A stretch of DNA of 64,000 nt from Syntrophales bacterium (GCA_023228425.1 JALOBE010000008.1:1-64000), one strand, 5' to 3'. Positions 50,524 to 59,443 are shown, counted from the stretch's first letter. Notes: a model not told the origin generated them from the sequence alone. Made by a program: numbers and translations.

Positions 50524-51591
50524 TTAAAACGTAAATGACAGGGCAATCGCCCCGAACTGATGTTCATCCCTCTGTGACGTGAACTCCTTCGTCCGGAATA
50601 CATACGAGTAGGTGATTTTAAAACGGTGTGCGATCACGCCGATACCGGCGATGAAGTCCGCCACGAGGTACTTCTTGTCAACGCTGTGGCTGTCTCGAAA
50701 GGTGCTTCCGTCGAGAAATATATTCCGGGCAACCGCTTTTGTATCGATAGCGCAGAAAAGGTGTATGCCGAGACGGTGCATCGGTTCATTGAAACGGGGG
50801 TCCCCGTCGTCAAGAGGAGCACTGCTGTCGGAACCGGGCCGGATCAGGTAGGTGCCGAAATCGATCGGCAGATTCCATCCGAATCGGGCCTGGCCCCCGA
50901 GATTGACCCCGGTGAGGAGATTTCCGACGGCCACTCCCAGGTGAGGAATGACATCGAATCCCCATCCGTCTGAAAACCGTCTCTCCAGATATCGTCTCTT
51001 CCGTTCGAAATAGAGGTTCAACACCGGCTCGTCACGAAGCTGGTGTTCCCAACCCCGGGGTTTGACGGAACCCATTCTCCGGTGAATAACGACCTGACAG
51101 TCCTGCGCGTAGGAGTGGCGTCCCACAATGCCGAGATTCAGTTCAAGGGTGTCCATCCTGCGCGTACTTTTGCTCTGGAGACCCAGCCCCAGGTACGTTA
51201 CACCCGCGTAAGGCCGGTCATCCCGTACAAGATCACCGCGCTCCTTGTCTTCCGGCGTGTATATGTTCTGCCCCAGGGAGAGGGAGACTGTTCGGATGTC
51301 CCCGGGATCATTGACGTAAGGAAGGCTATCGATCAACCGGAGCATCCAGTCCGGCAGGTTCAGGACCTCTCGATAGTTATCGAGATCCCGTGATATCCAT
51401 GACAGTTTCGTTCCATGGGTATAGTAGCGATCCCTGTTCTTGAAACCGAACAGGTCGTTTTCCAGATAGAGGGTAACGGTGTCGGACGTTCTCGCCCTGT
51501 GGTCCCTGCGGGAATCGGCTTCGGCAGGTACCCCGTGACAGGACAGGACCGTCATGACGAGGAGAAAGAGCAGCAATGGTCGCGGGGTCAT
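50524..51591 (-). CDS. LpxR-like outer-membrane lipid A deacylase
   Basis: A protein of about 355 residues; ATG 51591 (MTPRPLLLFLLVMTVLSC) gives a good signal peptide, though starts at 51609 or TTG 51639 are possible. The YLENDLFGFKNRDRYYTHG segment carries the N-D pair and tyrosine/threonine of the LpxR active site, and LGIVGRHSY gives the catalytic histidine. The rest is beta-barrel-like and ends in aromatic FTF. LpxR removes the 3'-O-acyloxyacyl chain of lipid A; the assignment here is by family only. Confidence 0.8.
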   Translation of the reverse strand: MTPRPLLLFLLVMTVLSCHGVPAEADSRRDHRARTSDTVTLYLENDLFGFKNRDRYYTHGTKLSWISRDLDNYREVLNLPDWMLRLIDSLPYVNDPGDIRTVSLSLGQNIYTPEDKERGDLVRDDRPYAGVTYLGLGLQSKSTRRMDTLELNLGIVGRHSYAQDCQVVIHRRMGSVKPRGWEHQLRDEPVLNLYFERKRRYLERRFSDGWGFDVIPHLGVAVGNLLTGVNLGGQARFGWNLPIDFGTYLIRPGSDSSAPLDDGDPRFNEPMHRLGIHLFCAIDTKAVARNIFLDGSTFRDSHSVDKKYLVADFIAGIGVIAHRFKITYSYVFRTKEFTSQRDEHQFGAIALSFTF

Positions 51592-52037
51592 CCGTGTCCG
51601 CTGGCGCATCCGGCGGAACAGTGTCACAGTGTCTCTCAAGATCGATGTTCCTTCTCAAACTGTATTCCACAGGGAATATGCCCTGAAGAAAGCAACAGAT
51701 TCCGGATGGAACGTACAGAGTCAAAGGTTTTGTATGAGCTGCAAACCTCGTGAGGCCTTATTGAATGTTGTCATTTCGAGGAGCATCGCGATTGTGTCAT
51801 TTCGAGGAGCGTAGCGACGAGAAATCCCTGTCCCGAGCAAAGCGAGGGATATTTCAGACTTCTCACGTGCGTTCGAAGCGACAGGGGAGCGTTCGAAATG
51901 ACGAAACCGATCGTTTTTAAAGGTCTCCTCGTTATTGAGCGTGGCTGTCCACTGATCGCGATTGTTGCGTGAAGTGTCCCCGACGATTTCCCGCAGGCGC
52001 CCGTCAACGGCGAATATGCGCTTTGCGCCGTCTGATG
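51592..52037. other. Intergenic region with TCATTTCGA-type repeats
   Basis: There is no gene. At 51771-51901 two direct copies of TCATTTCGAGGAGC are followed by an inverted partner GCGTTCGAAATGACG at 51888-51902, with GCGTAGCGACGAGAAATCCC and GCAAAGCGAGGGATATTTC between. This is the same kind of sequence as at 57331-57347. The remainder, up to the acrB stop, holds nothing recognisable. Confidence 0.5.
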
Positions 52038-55000
52038 CTATCTTTGCCGGCGGCCGGAAAATTTATCTTTGAGCCCTGTGAAGAAATTGTCCGCGCTTGT
52101 GCCTGTCTGTGCCCGCTGTCTTTGCTGTCGACCGAAAAACATTTCAATTATCACATAAAAAAGAGGTGCGAAAATAACTATCAGAACCGTGGCTGTGATC
52201 ATCCCCCCCAGAACACTGGTACCGATGGCATTCTGGGCTCCCGCGCTGGCGCCGGTGGTAAGCGCCAATGGCAGAACACCAAAGCCGAAAGCCAGCGAAG
52301 TCATGATAATCGGTCTGAATCTCAGCCTCGCTCCTTCAATCGTTGCCTCGATCAGCCCCAAGCCGTTTTCCAACCCTTTTTTTGCGAACTGTACAATCAG
52401 AATGGCATTTTTGGTGCCCAGGCCGAGCGTGGTGAGCAAACCGATCTGGAAATAAACGTCGTTGGCCAGTCCTCTGGTACTTGATGCGATAATACCGCCG
52501 AGGACTCCCAGGGGGATCACCAGAAGTATCGAAACGGGAACCGTCCAGCTCTCGTACAGCGCGGCCAGGCACAGAAAAATCACGAAAATGGAAAAGGCGT
52601 ACAGCATGGGAGCCTGTGTGCTGGCCATCCGCTCCTGATAGGAAAGGCCGCTCCAGTCGAACCCGAAACCGGCCGGAAGTTTCCGCACCGCTTCTTCCAT
52701 AGCCTTCATGGCTTCGCCCGAGCTTCTGCCGGGTGCGGGTTCGCCCCAGATATTGATGGCGGGGAAGCCGTTGAAGCGGCTCTTTTTAGGAGCGCCGGAT
52801 ATCCACCGGCCGGAAGCGAAGGAGGAAAAAGGAACCATTTCCCCCTGCATGTTGCGGACGTACAGATTTTCCAGATCTTTAGGCAACATGCGGAAAGGGG
52901 CGTCCGCCTGCAGGAGAACTTTTTTAACGCGGCCGCCGTGCGTGAAGTCATTTACATAGGCACTGCCGAAAGAAGCGGAGATGGTCCGGTGAATGAATGT
53001 AATGGGAAGGCCCAGCGCGCCCGCTTTTTCCCAATCCACGTCGATGCGGTATTCGGGGACATCGGGCAGGCTGTTGGGGCGCACTTTGGTAACGCGGGGG
53101 TCCTGTTCCACTATTTCCAATAACTGGTTCTGGCCTTCCATCAGTGCCTGGTGGCCGAGATTGCCGCGGTCGAGAAGCTGGAAATCAAAACCCGTGGACA
53201 TACCTAATTCAGGGACGGGGGGTGGCTCAAAGACATAAACAGTCGCGTTGCGGATGCCGGAGAACTCTTGCATGGCCCTCTCGACGATGGCTTTTGTTTT
53301 CAGATGTTCTTTGTCGCGCAGATGCCAGTCTTTCAATCTTAAAAACACCATGCCGTTATTTTGCGATCGACCGGAAAATCCGATACCGGTGACAGTCATA
53401 ATCGTTTCCACAGCTTCTTTTTCATTTTCGTTGAAGTACTTTTGAATCCGCCCGACGATTTCGCCTGTCTGCTCCAGCGTCGCCCCCGTGGGCATCATCA
53501 CCTGAGCCAGCAGTATTCCCTGATCTTCATCCGGTAAATAGGCCGTGGGCATGCGCACAAACAGAACAGCCATCAAGATGAGAACGATAAGAAAAGCGGC
53601 CAGAAAACGTTTTTTGCGAAAAAGGGAAAGTCCGACCACGCCCACATACCACTCGCGAAATCTGAAGAACATTTTATTAAACCAGGAAAAAAAGGGGCGC
53701 AGGAAAAAAATCGTATTTTGAGCGGGATCATGACCCGCTTTGATCGGTTTAAGCAATGACGCGCACAGTACCGGTGTCAAAATCAGTGCCACCACAACGG
53801 ACAGCAGCATGGCGGAAATAATGGTTATCGAAAATTGGCGGTAGATCACGCCGGTGGAACCGGGGAAAAAGGCCATCGGGCCGAAAACGGCCGAAAGTAC
53901 CAGGCCGATGCCGATAAGCGCAGTCGTGATCTGCTCCATGGATTTAGCCGTGGCCTGTTTCGGTGGAAGATTTTCGTCACGCATGATTCTTTCCACATTT
54001 TCCACCACAACAATCGCGTCATCCACAAGAAGGCCGATAGCCAGAACCATGGCGAACATCGTCAGCATGTTGATGGTGAAGCCGAAAAACCATAAGGTGG
54101 CGAAGGTCCCCAGAATAACCACGGGAACAGCGATGGTAGGGATAAACGTGGCGCGCAGGCTGCCCAGAAAAAGCCACATGACGAGAAACACCAGTATTAT
54201 AGCGATCACCAGAGTTTTGACGACCTCGGCAATGGCGACTTTGATAAAAACGGTGGAATCGTTGGGATAGGTGACTTTCATCCCGGGCGGGAAGAAGCGG
54301 CTCATCTCCGCCATCTTGGCCTTTACCGCGTCCGCCGTCCTCAGAGCGTTGGCGCCCGGTGCCTGGCGGACGGCGATACCGGCGGAGGCCTTTCCGTCGG
54401 AAGCCACGCCGATATCATAAATTTCTGTTCCCAGTTCGGTGCGGCCTACGTCTCCAAGGCGGACGACGGAACCGTCAGGATTGGTGCGCAGCAGAATGGC
54501 GGCGAACTCCTCGGGCGTCGAAAGCATGTTCTGGATAACGATGGGAGCGTTCAGACGCTGTCCGGGAACCGCCGGCGCTCCGCCGAACTGTCCCGCGGAA
54601 ACCTCCACGTTATAAGCCTTCAAAGCGGTCAGCACATCTTCGACGGTCAGAAAGTAGTCTGTGAGCTTTTCGGGGTTGAGCCAGACCCGCATGGCATAGC
54701 CGCCGCCGAAAGACTCCACTTCGCCGACGCCGGGAATCCGCGCGAGGACTCTTTCCAGGTTTGACTTGGCATAATCCCGCAGATCCGTGCCGTCCATGCT
54801 GCCGTCTTCCGAAATCAACCCCACGATCATCAGATAGTTGCTGGTGGATTTGCGGACATTGACACCCTGAACCTGAACCGCGTCGGGCAGGCTCCGCATC
54901 GTTGCCTGCACTTTATTTTGCACTTGGGACCAGGCGATATTCGGGTCTGTGCCGGGAGCGAATTTCAGCTCCAGCCGCGAACCGCCCGCTGAATCGCTGG

Positions 55001-55244
55001 AGGAGGACATATAGATCAGGTTATCAAGGCCGGTCATGTTCTGTTCGATAACCTGGGTGACACTGTTTTCCACCGTTTCGGACGATGCTCCGGGATACGA
55101 TGTGAAGACGGCGATGCCCGGCGGTGCCATTTCCGGATACTGGGAAATAGGAAGATTGTAAATCGCCAGCACGCCTCCCGACATGATGATGATGGCAATG
55201 ACCCAAGCGAAAACCGGCCGCTCCAGAAAGAATTTAGATAGCAT
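52038..55244 (-). CDS. acrB: RND multidrug efflux transporter, AcrB type
   Basis: A 1068-residue inner-membrane pump of the HAE-1 family, MLSKFFLERPVFAWVIAII. The two proton-relay aspartates are in GLLVDDAIVVVENVER near residue 407. Twelve membrane helices and two large periplasmic loops follow the usual pattern (PISQYPEMAPP, YPNDSTVFIKVAI, GLSYQER). It exports hydrophobic drugs and detergents with AcrA and an outer-membrane channel; no TolC-type gene is in the window. It starts 9 bases after acrA. Confidence 0.95.
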   Translation of the reverse strand: MLSKFFLERPVFAWVIAIIIMSGGVLAIYNLPISQYPEMAPPGIAVFTSYPGASSETVENSVTQVIEQNMTGLDNLIYMSSSSDSAGGSRLELKFAPGTDPNIAWSQVQNKVQATMRSLPDAVQVQGVNVRKSTSNYLMIVGLISEDGSMDGTDLRDYAKSNLERVLARIPGVGEVESFGGGYAMRVWLNPEKLTDYFLTVEDVLTALKAYNVEVSAGQFGGAPAVPGQRLNAPIVIQNMLSTPEEFAAILLRTNPDGSVVRLGDVGRTELGTEIYDIGVASDGKASAGIAVRQAPGANALRTADAVKAKMAEMSRFFPPGMKVTYPNDSTVFIKVAIAEVVKTLVIAIILVFLVMWLFLGSLRATFIPTIAVPVVILGTFATLWFFGFTINMLTMFAMVLAIGLLVDDAIVVVENVERIMRDENLPPKQATAKSMEQITTALIGIGLVLSAVFGPMAFFPGSTGVIYRQFSITIISAMLLSVVVALILTPVLCASLLKPIKAGHDPAQNTIFFLRPFFSWFNKMFFRFREWYVGVVGLSLFRKKRFLAAFLIVLILMAVLFVRMPTAYLPDEDQGILLAQVMMPTGATLEQTGEIVGRIQKYFNENEKEAVETIMTVTGIGFSGRSQNNGMVFLRLKDWHLRDKEHLKTKAIVERAMQEFSGIRNATVYVFEPPPVPELGMSTGFDFQLLDRGNLGHQALMEGQNQLLEIVEQDPRVTKVRPNSLPDVPEYRIDVDWEKAGALGLPITFIHRTISASFGSAYVNDFTHGGRVKKVLLQADAPFRMLPKDLENLYVRNMQGEMVPFSSFASGRWISGAPKKSRFNGFPAINIWGEPAPGRSSGEAMKAMEEAVRKLPAGFGFDWSGLSYQERMASTQAPMLYAFSIFVIFLCLAALYESWTVPVSILLVIPLGVLGGIIASSTRGLANDVYFQIGLLTTLGLGTKNAILIVQFAKKGLENGLGLIEATIEGARLRFRPIIMTSLAFGFGVLPLALTTGASAGAQNAIGTSVLGGMITATVLIVIFAPLFYVIIEMFFGRQQRQRAQTGTSADNFFTGLKDKFSGRRQR

Positions 55245-55253
55245 CAGGCACCT

Positions 55254-56396
55254 TTATTGTTTTGTTCTGTCCGCCGCTTCGGCACTGCTGTCCGCTTTTT
55301 CTTCGTCAAAGGGCACGGCGTTTACCCCAATGCCCGGGGTCACCCTCAACATCCCTTCCACGATCACTTTTTCATCGGGAACCAGCCCCGAGCGCACCAG
55401 CCAGGAAGTGCCGATTTCACGGTCCAGCGTGACGTACCGCAGTTGCGCCTTGCCTTCCTCATCCACAATAAAAACAAAAGGCTCCCCTTTGGGGTTGCGC
55501 GACACCGACTGTTGTGGAATCAGAATGGCTTTCTCGTTGACACCCTCCTTCAGGACGGCCCGTACGAACATGCCCGGCAGAAGAATTTCTCCCGGATTGG
55601 GGAAAACAATGCGCAGGATAACGGAACCGGTCGTCGGGTCGACGCTGACATCGCGGAATTGCAGTGTTCCTGTGAGCGGGTACGGGGTGCCGTCGCCCAA
55701 CACCAGTCGCACGCTCTGCAGATCCGTATTATTGCGGGTGAGCTCCCCCGATTGCAGAAGGAGACGCAGGCGCTGAATGTCCGCGGTGGATTGGGTGACA
55801 TCGACATACATCGGGTCGAGCTGCCGGATGGTCGCCAGCGCCACCGGCTGATGAGCGGTAACCAGGGCGCCTACCGTAACGCTTGATCTGCCGATGCGCC
55901 CGGAAATCGGGGCGGTTATGGTCGTGTATTTCAGGTTGATGCGCGCCGTTTGCGCCTCTGCCCGCGCCTGCTTTAAGGCCGCAGTGATGTCATCGTAGGC
56001 CTGTCGGCTGACCGCTTTGTTGTCGAGCAGCCTCTGCATACGGCCGGCTTTCAATTCCAGCGTGGTCAGATTGGCTTCCGCCCGGGCCAGGGCCGCCTCG
56101 AACAGGGCGGGGTCAATCTGGAACAGCGGCTGTCCTGCCTCGACATCTGAACCTTCCGTAAAAAGACGCTTCTGGATAATGCCGCTCACTTGAGGACGTA
56201 CTTCGGCGGTCAGATAGGAGCTTGTCCGACCGGGCAATTCGGTGGTCATCACGACCGGTTGCTGTTCGATCGTCACAACGGCAACCTCCGGCGGCGGCAA
56301 AATCACGTCCTCGTTGTTGTTGCCGCAGCCGGCCGCAGCCAGACTGAAGACAACGACGATAACGCCATATACCAGGATTTGCGGGAATCTGCTCAT
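55254..56396 (-). CDS. acrA: RND efflux periplasmic adaptor, AcrA type
   Basis: A 380-residue lipoprotein with lipobox LAAAGC after MSRFPQILVYG. The order is: beta-barrel start, lipoyl half (VRPQVSGIIQKRLFTEGSDV), helical hairpin (about 95-150, DNKAVSRQAYDDITAALKQA), lipoyl half (TTITAPISGRIG), barrel and membrane-proximal domain. It bridges AcrB to the outer-membrane channel. It lies between tetR and acrB in the same direction. Confidence 0.94.
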   Translation of the reverse strand: MSRFPQILVYGVIVVVFSLAAAGCGNNNEDVILPPPEVAVVTIEQQPVVMTTELPGRTSSYLTAEVRPQVSGIIQKRLFTEGSDVEAGQPLFQIDPALFEAALARAEANLTTLELKAGRMQRLLDNKAVSRQAYDDITAALKQARAEAQTARINLKYTTITAPISGRIGRSSVTVGALVTAHQPVALATIRQLDPMYVDVTQSTADIQRLRLLLQSGELTRNNTDLQSVRLVLGDGTPYPLTGTLQFRDVSVDPTTGSVILRIVFPNPGEILLPGMFVRAVLKEGVNEKAILIPQQSVSRNPKGEPFVFIVDEEGKAQLRYVTLDREIGTSWLVRSGLVPDEKVIVEGMLRVTPGIGVNAVPFDEEKADSSAEAADRTKQ

Positions 56397-56530
56397 GGAC
56401 TACCTCATGTATAGAATATGATGATACCGGTCTTTCCTGATTCGTTATACCCTCCACGGGCGGGATGTGGTTATGGTAACGTAAACACTGTAGCCCAGGG
56501 AAGAGACCCGCGCCGTTTATAATCGCGGAC

Positions 56531-57112
56531 TCACCGTTTCACGGCATCCCAGCACGCTTCGGTTATGCGGTCTATAAGTACGTCATCGAGGTGGATGAAG
56601 CCGAGAATATGGTCCCGGACCAGGGACACCATAGGGCCGAACGCCAGCCCGCAGAGCACCATCACGGGAAAATTTTTCAGTGTCGCTTCAGCCACACCTT
56701 CCTCAATGGCCATTCTGAACAACTGTCGATCAGCATCTCCCCTGATTCCCAGGAGCTTGTCCCGTCTTCGCGAGACGCCGTAGGGAGAATAGGAGTACTG
56801 CTCCATAAAGCGAAATTGAAGGGGATGATCGATAAAGTAGCGGAACAGTGCCCGCACCACGTGGCAGAAGCGCTCCTGTACTGTCCCCCCCTCGGGGAAT
56901 TCTTCGAGAAGCAGTGACGAGACAATTGTTTCAAGCTCCTGGTTCAACTCGTTTATCAGAATATCTTTACTTTCAAAATAGCGGTAGATGGTTCCCGCGG
57001 CTACGCCCGCTTTTTCAGCTATGTCGGACATCGGCGCTCCGTGAAAACCATGTTCGGCAATGAGTTCCAGGGCCGCCTCCATAATATCGCAGCGTTTGTC
57101 GGTATATCTCAT
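56531..57112 (-). CDS. TetR-family transcriptional repressor of the acrAB operon
   Basis: A 193-residue regulator with an N-terminal helix-turn-helix (MSDIAEKAGVAAGTIYRYFE) and a helical ligand-binding part. It is the first gene of a tetR-acrA-acrB unit and has an 18-bp palindrome just downstream of its -10 element, so it most likely represses itself and the pump genes, and is released by pump substrates. Confidence 0.88.
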   Translation of the reverse strand: MRYTDKRCDIMEAALELIAEHGFHGAPMSDIAEKAGVAAGTIYRYFESKDILINELNQELETIVSSLLLEEFPEGGTVQERFCHVVRALFRYFIDHPLQFRFMEQYSYSPYGVSRRRDKLLGIRGDADRQLFRMAIEEGVAEATLKNFPVMVLCGLAFGPMVSLVRDHILGFIHLDDVLIDRITEACWDAVKR

Positions 57113-57131
57113 CGTCCTGCTCCGCGGGGCG

Positions 57132-57192
57132 TGAATGATCGTTCATTCAACCGTGATCGCGGGAATGTATCGCAAAAAAAAAGAGCCGTCAA
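57132..57192 (-). promoter_or_regulatory. Promoter and operator of tetR-acrAB
   Basis: On the minus strand, -35 TTGACG (57192-57187) and -10 TACATT (57169-57164) have 17-base spacing. TGAATGATCGTTCATTCA (57132-57149) is an inverted repeat with perfect 7-base arms, covering the expected start of transcription region and 20 bases before the tetR ATG. This is the expected place for an autorepressor. Confidence 0.75.
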
Positions 57193-57240
57193 GGAGTAAA
57201 TGACACGGGGATACAAGGTACGCACCATGGATGACCTCGA

Positions 57241-57400
57241 ATAAATCAGGACATCGTCCGATGGAGGACGATGTCGCAAAAGAGATCCTTGAGGCATGGC
57301 GGGCACATTGTGAGGCATGAAAGATTTCTCCCTGCGGTCGAAATGACGTGGGGGATGGCCTCAATGACGTGGGGGAACGGCCTCAATGACAAAGAGAGTG
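57241..57400. repeat. Truncated repeat-family copy F plus short tandem repeats
   Basis: TCCGATGGAGGACGATGTCGCAAAA (57258-57282) and GATCCTTGAGGCATGGCG match the left part of the inverted-repeat family, but the copy breaks off near 57320. GATTTCTCCCTGCGGTCGAAATGAC (57333-57357 region) belongs to the TCATTTCGA type. Then ATGACGTGGGGG and CGGCCTCA recur with a period of 21-22 bases from 57343 to 57390. No gene is present in 57193-57487. Confidence 0.55.
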
Positions 57401-57487
57401 GGCAAAGCAACGGAGAAGACTAATCGGATGTACGAAGCGTCGGTATTAAGACTTGACCACGACACCCTTTTTCTGTAGAAATTTTTT

Positions 57488-58045
57488 ATGCCGGTAAAAC
57501 CATGGGACTTCATCAGAAGCATAGAAGAGTATTCCTTCGGGATATTTTCCCTGCGGAAAGACCGTGCCCGTTCCCCCAGGACGGGTAAAGCCCACGACTT
57601 CGTTGTCCTTGAGTCGCCGGACTGGGTCAATGTCATTCCCCTTACGGCCGACAATCAGGTGATTATGATAAATCAGTGGCGTCACGGAATTCGCCGGGCA
57701 ACGCTGGAGTTGCCTGGTGGTGTCGTCGATGATGGCGAGTCGCTTGGGATGGCGGCCGGGAGAGAACTGCTGGAAGAGACGGGTTACATAGCGGAAGAGA
57801 TGATCCCCCTTGGTTCTGTTCACCCCAATCCTGCCTTTTTCGACAACATGTGCCACACCTTTCTGGCGAAGAATGTCTCCCGCCTGCAGAAACAGGATCT
57901 TGACGAGCAGGAAGACATCGAGATCGTACTCGTCCCTCTTCACGAAATACATGAGTTGCTGCGCAACGGTACGATCACACACTCCCTCATAGCGGTTGCT
58001 TTCTATCGATATTTCATAGAGTACAGTGATTATCTTCCGAAATAA
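57488..58045 (+). CDS. Nudix hydrolase (ADP-ribose pyrophosphatase-like)
   Basis: A 185-residue protein with a complete Nudix box at 78-100: G78, E84, R92-E93, E96-E97 and G99 (GRELLEETGY). The preceding INQWRHGIRRATLELPGG is typical of the ADP-sugar pyrophosphatase group, which hydrolyses ADP-ribose and related compounds with Mg2+. A 26-bp palindrome follows the stop codon directly. Confidence 0.85.
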   Translation: MPVKPWDFIRSIEEYSFGIFSLRKDRARSPRTGKAHDFVVLESPDWVNVIPLTADNQVIMINQWRHGIRRATLELPGGVVDDGESLGMAAGRELLEETGYIAEEMIPLGSVHPNPAFFDNMCHTFLAKNVSRLQKQDLDEQEDIEIVLVPLHEIHELLRNGTITHSLIAVAFYRYFIEYSDYLPK

Positions 58046-58071
58046 AATCGTTCAGATATATCTGAACGATT
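58046..58071. repeat. Perfect 26-bp palindrome after the Nudix gene
   Basis: AATCGTTCAGATA is followed at once by its exact reverse complement TATCTGAACGATT. It begins 1 base after the stop codon. There is no T-run after it, so it is not a standard terminator; it could form a long hairpin in RNA, a cruciform, or a binding site. Confidence 0.8.
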
Positions 58072-58104
58072 CCGTACAAGATCGCCGGAACCACCGTCAA
58101 ACGC

Positions 58105-58234
58105 GATGGTTCTGCAAAAGGTCCTTGAGGCACGGCGGCACATCCTGGGGAATGATGCGCAGCCGCGAGAAGCCCACCAGGTATCCGGTTGCAATGCGGA
58201 GGTCATGCCTCCGATACCCTTTTACAAAGTCATC
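58105..58234 (+). repeat. MITE-like inverted-repeat element, copy D (130 bp)
   Basis: Ends GATGGTTCTGCAAAA (58105-58119) and TTTTACAAAGTCATC (58220-58234) are imperfect inverted repeats. The body has GGTCCTTGAGGCACGGCG and the hairpin CGGAGGTCATGCCTCCG, in which both arms differ from copy E yet still pair. It is shorter than copies A and E by 25 bp. Confidence 0.75.
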
Positions 58235-58266
58235 AGGCAGTGTTTCAGGCGCGCATGGAGGAATGT

Positions 58267-58614
58267 ATGACCGTTATGTTGAAACGAGCGTATGAAAGTC
58301 CGGCCGGAACCGACGGTGAGCGAATACTCGTCGACAGGCTCTGGCCCCGGGGATTAACCAAGGCAAAAGCCAAGATCGACCGTTGGATCAAAGAGGTCGC
58401 GCCGTCCACCGAGCTTCGTCAATGGTTCGGCCATGACCCGGAGAAGTGGGAGGAGTTCGAAAAGCGGTATCGCGCCGAGCTGAAAAACAATCCCGCCTTG
58501 TCAGAGCTTCAGGCACTTTCGCGCCAAAAAAACATCACCCTTGTGTATGCGGCCCGGGATCAGTTGCACAATGAGGCGGTGGTGCTCAAACAGATACTGG
58601 ATCGCGGCGCCTGA
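58267..58614 (+). CDS. DUF488-family protein
   Basis: A 115-residue protein starting MTVMLKRAYESPAGTDG at ATG 58267 with ATGGAGGAATG upstream; the frame upstream overlaps repeat copy D. RILVDRLWPRGLTKAKAKID, WIKEVAPSTELRQWFGHDPEKW and the end VYAARDQLHNEAVVLKQIL are characteristic of DUF488, a conserved soluble family whose function is not established. Confidence 0.88.
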   Translation: MTVMLKRAYESPAGTDGERILVDRLWPRGLTKAKAKIDRWIKEVAPSTELRQWFGHDPEKWEEFEKRYRAELKNNPALSELQALSRQKNITLVYAARDQLHNEAVVLKQILDRGA

Positions 58615-59288
58615 CGATTCACAGAGGCGAAACCGCCTCGAGCCCGGTTTGATTCAGGCGTCGGGTGACACGGATCGAGCCATCCGTCCCGCGCGGTAAC
58701 GGAGCGGTCATCTCTTGTGGGGATGCGGCATTATGAGCAAGACCATCCACCACGCTCACCTCCACGAAGCTGGTTCGTGCACCGGCCATAAGACGCGTGA
58801 CGGGTGCGGACGCACGGCCGCGCATCGTACGGGCCACGACCGGCACGGAGAGCACACCCCGGAGGCTATGAATCGGCTATTTTACGAAGCCGTCAGCCTT
58901 GACAGGAAGAAGCCGGCTATGATTTACTCCAAACCCAACCGCGAAGGCGCGTTGCTCCATGACCATGAATTCCGGGCAGATGCCCGCTTGTGAACGCCTG
59001 TGGCCTATCCAGGATACCCGGATCATCTGTATGAATACAAGAAAATCGAACCGCCGTCGACTGGTCGTGGAGTATGTGCGGGAGAGGCGGACAACAGCGC
59101 GGGGAGGTATCTACAGGGAACCTGACCATCGATGCCGGGCGGCCCGAGAAAGCGGCGCGGATGACGGTTGTTCGCTCCGACGGGCCGCGGGGGTAGGTGC
59201 CTGAATCGAAGCGTTGAGGGGCCATGATGATTCCCCCCGTGAACGATACTTAACGAACTCCTGAAGAGCCTTAAAACCTCCGATGGAG
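58615..59288. other. Gene-poor region between DUF488 gene and repeat copy E
   Basis: No supported gene. A perfect GAGGCG/CGCCTC hairpin with an AAAC loop (58624-58639) lies 10 bases after the DUF488 stop but lacks a T-run. A minus-strand frame ending at 58619 has coding-like composition but only 78 codons and no recognisable family; it may be the remnant of a gene. The rest holds nothing recognisable. Confidence 0.4.
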
Positions 59289-59443
59289 GACGGTTTCGTA
59301 AAAGTTCCTTGAGGCACGGCGCGCACATCCTGATGAATGAGGCGTACTGTGAGGTGCGCCGCAGTGACGAAGGCCGGAGCGTAATCAGGCATCCGGCCAT
59401 AGTTCCGGAGGTCATGGCTCCGGTGCCGTTTTACGAAACCGTC
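59289..59443 (+). repeat. MITE-like inverted-repeat element, copy E (155 bp, perfect ends)
   Basis: The terminal repeats GACGGTTTCGTAAAA (59289-59303) and TTTTACGAAACCGTC (59429-59443) are perfect reverse complements. Inside are GTTCCTTGAGGCACGGCG and the hairpin CCGGAG/CTCCGG (59405-59424). It is flanked on the left by the family-wide TCCGATGGAG. It ends 29 bases before the antiporter start codon. Confidence 0.85.

Noticed and set aside
53690..53745. AGCGGG...CCCGCT palindrome inside acrB
   Set aside because: It lies in a conserved coding region and is explained by codon choice; there is no reason to see it as a regulatory site.
58619..58855. 78-codon minus-strand frame with coding-like composition
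   Set aside because: No family, no ribosome-binding site, and start only at GTG. Kept only as a remark in the description of the gene-poor region.
58715..58993. 92-codon plus-strand frame rich in histidine and arginine
   Set aside because: Composition is unlike that of a stable protein, there is no signal for translation, and it overlaps the alternative minus-strand frame.
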